A stretch of DNA of 64,000 nt from Tubiluchus corallicola (lineage: Eukaryota; Priapulida; Priapulimorpha; Priapulimorphida; Tubiluchidae): positions 472,605-536,604 of the forward strand of contig JAQGDQ010000071.1 in NCBI GenBank assembly GCA_030141605.1, in the 5' to 3' direction. A model generated the notes under the pieces. The model was not told where the DNA came from, did not search any database, and worked only from the letters and a program-made list of their open reading frames with translations. The stretch's first letter is position 1. Every line of letters starts with the position of its first letter. Of the stretch, positions 56,831-64,000 are shown one piece after another. Position numbers and translations under genes: made by a program.

Positions 56831-57840
56831 TGGTGGGGGACACTTTCAGCAGGTCAACCAGCAACTTTTAGTTTGTGATTAAAAGTCAAAGGCCAATTCG
56901 CAAAATTACATCTCAAACACTAGAGGAATAAAGTTCAAAACTTAATAGTATTAAGCAACAGATTAGTGTGAGGACAGATTATAGAAGGAATCCCCGGCAG
57001 CACTGAATGTGTGATTGAGTTCAAAAGCTAATTTCTCAACTGACAAATAGCTTAAACAGTAACGAAAACTCAACATGTGGAATAAAAGCAAGCCAATTAA
57101 TAAGTAAATTGACGCGACGAAAATGTTAACGCCCTTCACTTGCAAGCCTTTGAGTTTCGTACAGTCTATCTGTGACGCTGCAGGACAGTGTCTTGCAACC
57201 CAGATCTATTTACTTCATTATTACCTGAACAAAATGTCGCAGGTTGTATTTAAGTACAGTGATCGGAAACATGCATTGCCGAATTTTGATGATTAATCGC
57301 TAAAATAATTTTTGCTTGAATTAACGACTATGAATCCACTATGAGCTCATTGATTTGCCCTCACTGCCCCAAGTTTTTTTTAAATCAATTTGTGAAACGC
57401 AATGCTTCCTCGCTTTCCAGGTGCTAAACTCTGACCGTATAACAGACGTACAAACAAAGTCTTTTTCAACATTTTATTCGCGAAATATCACAATTACAAC
57501 TTACGGGCAAAGGCTCGTGTTGCACAAGCTAAAGTTTTTAATCCTTTGGAGCTTAACGACACCACATTATTCAAAACTTAATAATGTTATTGAGCGCATA
57601 GCTGTGTTGTTTGAATACAATAGTATAGCACTATTACTCTTCCCTCCATTTTGCAAAAAAATCTTTGAGAGGCACAATAAATGCAAGTTTAAAGCAGCGC
57701 AGAAAACATTTTTTAAATTTAAGCTCAAATGAGTCTGCTGTAATTGGCGTAAATTTAGCGTAAAATTGCTGAGATACATAATTACGGCACACGTTATAGA
57801 CTGAACTATCACTACATACAGTGCAACACTAATGTTAGAA
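56831..57840. other. no confirmed gene
   Basis: Overlapping frames at 57355-57732 (plus, 125 codons) and 57567-57869 (minus, 100 codons) show no recognised motif, signal peptide or splice context. Confidence 0.35.
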
Positions 57841-57849
57841 AATTTTCTA

Positions 57850-58247
57850 TTAAATACAATGGAATTCAATTGCTCCAGCTATTAAAAATGCCAACTCGCT
57901 GCCCATATTTAAAAAAATTTATAAATTAAACTTACTTGAAACGTATAACTGATCACTCAATCATGATTTGTTGTTTTTCATTTTCAAAAACTTCCCCTCT
58001 AGTATAATAATATTTTTATTACTTCCCACCCGTATTTATATTTGTATATATTGTAATATTGTATCTGTATATATTGTAATTTTTTCGTAACTAATTCTAG
58101 TGGCCTACCATAAGCTAGCTTCTTAGGTCTCTAGCGCAGAATTCATGAATTGTATCATAAGTTTGTATTAACAAAAACTGATTATCGATGCACATGTAAT
58201 GTATATGTATATGTTTATTGCGAAATAAATCTATTAAATCTAAAAAA
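57850..58247 (+). mobile_element. LINE ORF2 terminus and 3' UTR
   Basis: The frame from about 57854 reads WNSIAPAIKNANSLPIFKK, then IYKLNLLETYN, and stops at TGA (57950-57952). This is the standard WNSIPxxIKNAxSLxxFKxxLK end of CR1/L2/Jockey-like ORF2. A 290-base 3' UTR ends gcgaaataaatctattaaat with a short aatcta-type tail. Confidence 0.88.
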
Positions 58248-58833
58248 AATCTGACCAGTTGCATTTTATCTGTGTTTTATCACATACGCGTGTGCATTGT
58301 TAAGTACGTATGAGATACCCGTGACGACCGCCAAAACGAACACAGCTTGTTTCACCTGCACAAAGCTTTTCATTATGGCATGGTATTTTAAATATGGTCT
58401 GGTTATCAGTAATATCTACATTTGGCACCCAATCATGTGTTTCGTTCAGTCAGTGCTGCTTTAAATCTAGGAAGCCACAACAACAACGGAGCAATAATCA
58501 TTTAACTAACCGAAGTCTAATACATTCTGAAATGTAGCAGTTTAACTGCTGCCAGCGTTTAACCTTTTCCAAACTTAAATCATTTAATCCAGGCCATTAT
58601 CCCGGGCCACAAATTTCCATCTTTATTGCTCGCCGCATAATAACCGCCTAACACCTCACGACAATTTATGTAAAATATAAGCCGGTGCCGACATTTCCGT
58701 TTGTGAGCACTATGCTGTGTTTTGTTGCTATGCTGTAATGGCTGATGCAGTCTGTTCAGCTTGAGAAGGGGGATTGGGGAGCAGTGAAAGACAGAGACAG
58801 AGAAAGAGACGGAGAGACGGAGAGGTAGAGAGA
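58248..58833. other. no gene seen
   Basis: AT-rich spacer; the frames overlapping its right end are extensions of the (GA)n repeat. Confidence 0.35.
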
Positions 58834-59027
<194 letters not shown>

Positions 59028-59109
59028 GCAGATATACCATTTTGTTTTCACAATAACACGTATAAAATAGACTAAACATGACCCATAAGTCCGAAGCGGT
59101 GTTTTATCC

Positions 59110-59395
59110 AGTGCCGTATTCACACTTGGTGAGGATATAAGCACTATATAAGGCTCTGAGGCCCTCTTTTTTTAAATTTCGCCAATTGGTCCCAGAAAAC
59201 TTGAAAATATGCGTGGCTTAATTATTTATAGCAAAGAGAACAATACACTTGACTAAAACATTACTAAATTATTACTTAAATATAAAAATGGGTATAAAAC
59301 CCAATCTGGAACCTTGTTGAGGCCCCATGTAGATTGTGAGGCCCTAAGCTGTCGCTTACTCAGCTGATACCTAAACCCGGCGCAGGTTTTATCTT
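59110..59395. mobile_element. hAT-like debris with paired GGCCC words
   Basis: Left part: ccagtgccgtattcacac and gaggccctctttttttaaat. Right part: gttgaggccccatgtagat, gaggccctaagc, cctaaacccggcgcagg. The layout resembles the element at 32345. No clear target-site duplication. Confidence 0.45.
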
Positions 59396-59397
59396 AG

Positions 59398-59470
59398 TCA
59401 GGCAAGTGATTAGTACGCATTCAACAAACGTGGGTGAATGCTAAGTTTGATCCCCTTGTGTTACATAACA
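59398..59470 (+). repeat. possible tRNA-like SINE head
   Basis: gtgattagtacgcattc and taagtttgatccccttg are at A/B-box spacing. Degenerate. Confidence 0.3.
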
Positions 59471-60260
59471 GGAAATAAAAGTTTTGCTTATGAAATTTTT
59501 ACAAATTACAGCAGGGTTCCAGAATTGGTCAGCTTCGACTTTAGAGGTCAAACAGATCATTCGGGAGGTCTAAAGTAGGTTTAAAAGAGGGTCGAAAACT
59601 GACATTCGTATAGAAAATAAAAATACATAAAATACTAAGATAAAATATAATTTGTTTATACATTAATGCCTAACTCATATATAATCATAATTCATAAGTC
59701 TTGATTATCTATTTATTTTATATTCAGTTTGCTAGTACACAATGATATCCATATTATGTTGTTATTATTATGGTAATAATTTATGATTAATTGGAACCAA
59801 AAGGCAATGGACCGTTATAGTACCAATGTTTCTATATTTGGATAAATTGACTTACATTTTCTTTCCCTTTATCGTGTTCTATTATTTAAAAGACTCGATG
59901 TAATCATCATCAACACTGAAATCTTTTGATATTTGAAATTTTTTTAGTTCATTTTACTTCAAAACTGGGTTGTGGCAACGTTAGATAGAGTGTCCCGGGC
60001 TTCCTAGTTACTTCATTTCCTGTCCTATTCACTTACGTCATTTCCTAGTTACGTCACTTCCTGTCCTACTCACTTACGCCAGATTTCATGAGGAGGTCGG
60101 TGGTTTAAAGAGTTTGGTTTTCTAAACTACAGGCTGCCAGTGAGTTGACTATTTCAAATACATCGCTTTATATGAAGTCAGATGTCATTTGAAGATCACT
60201 GATGACAATTGGATATATTCACAAAATTAGCAGCAAGCTTGTAAAAAATTCTCAAGAATT
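59471..60260. other. no gene seen
   Basis: AT-rich with a short duplicated patch at 60003-60078 (acttcatttcctgtcctatt and a near copy). Confidence 0.4.
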
Positions 60261-60665
60261 ATGAAAAAAAATTTGGTCTATCATCCAGCATGGAAGCAGG
60301 CATGCGCTATTTTTCTTGCGCTTGTAGTATTAGTCAGTCCAACACTCGCATTTGTATTAGGATTCATAATGATGAAATTTGAGAAAAGCAATATATGTAA
60401 AGTACACACAAATGAAACTTTGATGAAAATGCTGATAGGAGTAATATTATATGAAAGTCTAACGTCCGCGAGTCTACTTAGGGACACCCAATTGCCCTTG
60501 GACAGTTTCATAAAGCAAAATATATCGTTTAACTGCAGGCAGCGGTTTTACGCATTATTAACTTTCTCCTCCTTCTCTGCTTTCTCCTCTTCTTCTGTGT
60601 CTCTTTTAAGGGCGTATAAACATAGTCAAACTCCAAGTGTTCAGCAGAACTCGGGAAACTTTTGA
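60261..60665 (+). CDS. unassigned 134-codon ORF with one predicted membrane segment
   Basis: Starts MKKNLVYHPAWKQ, followed by a 24-residue hydrophobic stretch (AIFLALVVLVSPTLAFVLGF onward) and a charged MMKFEKSN, as in a signal anchor. After this comes LIGVILYESLTSASLLRDTQ, which faintly recalls the start of NIT-type helical sensor domains (HELQxERGxSA), but key positions do not match. The last third is serine-rich and unconvincing. No splice donor was clearly placed and no family is recognised. It could be a first exon read into an intron, or chance. Confidence 0.25.
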   Translation: MKKNLVYHPAWKQACAIFLALVVLVSPTLAFVLGFIMMKFEKSNICKVHTNETLMKMLIGVILYESLTSASLLRDTQLPLDSFIKQNISFNCRQRFYALLTFSSFSAFSSSSVSLLRAYKHSQTPSVQQNSGNF

Positions 60666-61178
60666 TTGGCCCCTAAAGTGGTATTTTTGTACGGTAATTT
60701 AGTTATTTGCTCAAAATATACAGAAAAATTTACGCACGAAAAGAACATACGTACAAAACATATTCTGTATCTAAGTCAACATTTTTATTACGCTAGGTCT
60801 AACAACAGACAGCGAGTGCAAGTCTCCCCTTGGTGCTGCGGGCTGCCGTATCGGCTTTTAGTTATCCATATGCAACGGAATATTTTTCTGTTTCAAGACA
60901 AGTTTATACAGTTTCAAGACAAACTTTTATTGCTTGGAAACAGTTTGTACTTTGGAAGTTTAGAAGTGGGACTTTGCTTGCTTTGTTAAATTTAAGTTTG
61001 TTCTGAAATTAAATGTTTGTAGTGGATTAGCGTGCCCTCGTAAGACAAGGACAACATTTATTTGCTGTCGCTTGTTTAATAGACAACACTTGCACTAACA
61101 GTTATTTAGCGGCTTATACTTAAAACAATATGGATAAGGACACTTAAACACGAATATGTAGGGTATGTGCCCTGACAT
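60666..61178. other. no gene seen
   Basis: Frame 60666-60989 lacks motifs; sequence otherwise AT-rich. Confidence 0.35.
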
Positions 61179-61252
61179 TGGTAGCCGGTAGTCTCGAACT
61201 CAAGACTGCATGTCCGAAATCTAGACCAGTCGGCCAACCAACCCAAGACAAT
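61179..61252 (-). repeat. tRNA-like SINE head
   Basis: On the minus strand: ttggccgactggtctagatt (A box) and tgagttcgagactac (B box). Acceptor not paired. Confidence 0.55.
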
Positions 61253-61784
61253 GCTGCTACGTCAATTATTACTTCGGGTCTTCCTTAAATTTTTTCCAAC
61301 TTCTAATTTCTGAACACTCCGTTCAAGACTAGAATAATCTCCTCTCGATAAGAAGTTGACCAACAAGCACTTTCCACGATTTTTCGGGCGCCATAATTCA
61401 GTAAGCTCGCAAGACCATAAAAAACTTTTAGCGTCAAGTTTCAGCTTCTGTTTGCAAACAATATTATTTCTGAAAAATTGTATTCATCTTATTTAATCTT
61501 GCATAATCCTCGACAAATTTCGTTGAGCCACTTCATAAAATAATCCTTGCTAAATCCGCCGATATTCTTTCACGGCGATCAACAGCAATCTTTCTGTCGT
61601 CATTAGTGGGTTCTTACTGCACAATAACTTTTTCATAGCGGATTATCAGAATGAATGTGATTGGAGCTTCCTCTGATTAGCAAAGGGAAGTCTTCCATTC
61701 TTTATGAGTGTTTGTTGTCGTGCAATCATTGACTACTGCAGAGATTATGCAAAGAAAACTTAGCCTGGTGGATAAGAGTAGAAT
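61253..61784. other. no gene seen
   Basis: Spacer before the triplet array; no family motif on either strand. Confidence 0.35.
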
Positions 61785-62180
61785 TTATCATCATCATCAT
61801 CATCATCATCTACATCATCATCATCATCATCACCATCACCATCATCATCATCATCATCACCATCATTGTCATCGTCACCATCGTCGTCGTCATCGTCGTT
61901 TTCATCATCATCATCAACAACATCACCATCATCATTACATCGTCGTCGTCATCGTCGTTTTCATTATCATTATCATTGTCGTCGTCGTCGTCATCATCAT
62001 CATCATCCTCATCACCATTATCGTCATGATCATGATCATGATGATGATCATCATCACCATCATTGTCATCGTCATCATCGTCGTCGTCATCGTCGTTTTC
62101 ATCATCATCATCGTCATCATCATCATCATCAACATCACCATCACCATTACATCGTCATCGTTATTTCGCGTCGTCACTAT
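61785..62180. repeat. (CAT)n/(CGT)n triplet array
   Basis: atcatcatc with tcgtcgtcg and ccatca interruptions over about 400 bases, with a catgatcatgatcatgatga palindrome near 62026-62045. Poly-His, poly-Ser and poly-Ile frames are artefacts. Confidence 0.96.
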
Positions 62181-63754
62181 TGTTTTCGTCACTTCTCAGA
62201 ACATTATTCCCCTATAGTTATAATATTGCTATAATACGCAAAACCGTCTTACAACAACTATACCTCCTTCATTCTTTTTTCATCCTTCAAACATCAACAT
62301 CACTCACCAATGTTTTCATCGTCGTCGTCGTCGTCGGTAGCTCATTGTCGATGTCATCTGTTCTTGTTATCATTGCCAGTAACTTTGTCTGTTTTTAATC
62401 TACCCTTTGCTAGTTTGGTTTTGTTTTATGACGCAGATTTGCACGTTTATAGAAATACAATCTAGACGAGCGCATCCCTTCTCATTAAATGCAACACTTA
62501 GAGAGAAATGTGCTGGTAAATTGTTTCTAAACAACCCTAATTGTTGAGTTGAACAAACATTAAAAGCCTTGTAGGTAAAGGCGAAATTACTTGCATTTGC
62601 ACAATTATTTTAACATACAAACTACATGTATTTTTACAAGCAAATGAAAAAAAATTGTAATCAAATCTTATCTCTGGCCTTCAGGTGTGAAAATAAATTG
62701 ATAAAGTGGGTGTTATGGTGGCCATAAGAACGGAAGAAACGTGATAATGGTAAAGGTACTTTCACATGCATACAGAATGTGCTGCGATGATGTCGATCGG
62801 GCAGACGATTATTCACTTGTTTCGTTGGAAGTACATTCCGTAAAAATATGAAAGCACCTTTAGTTATTATATAGTCAGAAATTTATTTTATCGTAAAAAT
62901 AAGCTTCGATGAGATTGCTGTATTACAAAGAAAGTTCTTAGAAAACAAAAATATTGCCGCATGAAATAAATGTAATATCGCGCAACAAAACAAAGTTGCC
63001 AACGAAAGTGTTTTAAATAATTATCTGATAAAAGTAAACAAGTTACTATTGGATGAAGCTTGAAATATTGTCTAAAACAAATACTAGGCATCATTTCGAA
63101 TTTCGAATAATGCTGGAAAAATATGCAGGTCACGACAAGTGATCGTCACAACAGAATGTGCTTTTTCTGTTTTTTTTTCACTGAAAACTCAACAGTTATT
63201 TTAATTAGAATAAAACGATAATAGTCTTTAAAAACAAATTACCAAAAAGCTCCCTTCGCTTGTAAGCCTATAATTTCTCCAATGGGCTTTCTTGATTTTT
63301 TTCGGTGAATTTTTTCAACCAATCACCATTCTTACTGGGTAATGAGCTTGAGCTCTTACAAATTAGAAAAGTTTCACAAGAGTTCACTGCTGTACCTGAA
63401 GATTATAGTCCCTATACGACGTCCTCATAACATTAATTTTAAATACGTAATTGTTAAATTATTATTTAAAGATAGTCACGTGTGTCTCTTCTTTCCCATT
63501 ATTGAACATTATTTTATTATAAACTAACACATTCGTACAATAATTCAATTTTCATTCGTCTTAAATGCAAAATTTGATAATTTTTAATTACCTGGTACAT
63601 GCGCATTAACTAATTAATTATATTAGTAACAATTCTTACCTATGTTAGGGTGCAATGAACAATTCACCTTACAATAAGGCTACAGATGAATCTGCCATTG
63701 GCTCTATTTTAGTGTTTAAAATGAATGATTACCGTTAGAAGTGTGCATACTTAC
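62181..63754. other. no gene seen
   Basis: AT-rich; a short (gtc)n at 62318-62335. This would be the start of intron 2 of the GPCR gene. No further GPCR exon found. Confidence 0.4.
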
Positions 63755-63981
63755 TTGCAAATAAACTATTGACTAGATTAAAAGGTAAACAGAAGAGCAA
63801 CACCAATATGTCCGCCGCCGCAAGGTTAGCAATGAAAAGATTGGTAACGTTCCACATGTGTGGACTTCGAATCACCACAGCTAACACAAAACTGTTTCCA
63901 ACCACTCCCACAATGAACACTATCACGTACGCCATTGTTAGAAACACTATTTCCCAGTTATGGTCCAATTTTAGCTCCGTG
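63755..63981 (-). CDS. TM1-TM2 exon of a class A GPCR
   Basis: A minus-strand exon between a CTACAG acceptor (63983) and a GTAAGT donor (63754). It reads [13 protein letters not shown], then TM1 with [13 protein letters not shown], first loop [10 protein letters not shown], and TM2 [20 protein letters not shown], ending [10 protein letters not shown] in TM1 and NLAAAD in TM2 are the class A signatures. It enters in phase 2 and leaves in phase 1, so a 5' coding exon (start codon, N-terminus) must lie right of base 64000. The apparent start at 63968 is a TTG inside the exon. Its phase-1 end fits the phase-1 start of the TM3 exons of both GPCR B (38431) and GPCR A (33460); in both cases A plus GT makes Ser before Tyr. 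No other TM3 exon was found in the 25 kb between. Confidence 0.92.
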
Positions 63982-64000
63982 CTGTAGGATAAGTTAGTTC

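Noticed and set aside
61708-62398. Histidine-rich frames, as in a metal-binding protein
   Set aside because: (CAT)n/(CGT)n triplet array; the flanks carry no domain.
63735-63968. Translation start at 63968
   Set aside because: The codon is TTG, and the open frame continues upstream to a CTACAG acceptor at 63983, so it is an internal exon.

Overview
The window is AT-rich nuclear DNA from an invertebrate metazoan, probably marine. Genes are split by GT-AG introns of about 0.2 kb to several kb (perhaps 25 kb). Degenerate non-LTR retrotransposons, tRNA- and 5S-like SINE heads, DNA-transposon remnants and long microsatellites fill most of the rest. Nothing seen fixes the phylum. Most long open frames are microsatellites read as protein; the real genes were found by joining short exons with matching splice phase.

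Left part (1-5000): the first two coding exons of a Wnt8-type gene on the minus strand (1654-3772); the rest lies left of base 1. A 428-bp-period tandem duplication fills 1-832. Region 5.5-16 kb: microsatellites, four LINE remnants or tails, a hAT-type MITE with target-site duplication, and one intact tRNA-Ile(AAT) gene on the minus strand at 11.85 kb.

Middle (16-27 kb): a three-exon Ly6/uPAR-domain, probably GPI-anchored, protein on the plus strand (16228-18693), converging with a four-exon type I membrane protein on the minus strand (26597-20423). The latter has a signal peptide, a nine-cysteine ectodomain, one membrane span and a cytoplasmic tail with PPSY and LPPY motifs. Its stop codon lies inside the first unit of a 66-bp tandem array.

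Right part (31-64 kb): two tandem paralogous class A peptide GPCRs on the minus strand (31567-33460 and 37302-38431). Each shows a 100-bp TM3 exon and a single TM4-TM7 exon. Only one TM1-TM2 exon was found, 25 kb upstream at 63755-63981; its phase fits both downstream cassettes. The interval between is repeat-rich.

The genes do not form an operon-like unit. The two points most worth testing are the GPCR locus (one upstream exon and two candidate TM3-TM7 cassettes) and the membrane-protein gene whose 3' end runs into a 22-codon-period array. A further pattern is that many microsatellites start directly at an AATAAA-bearing retroelement 3' end.
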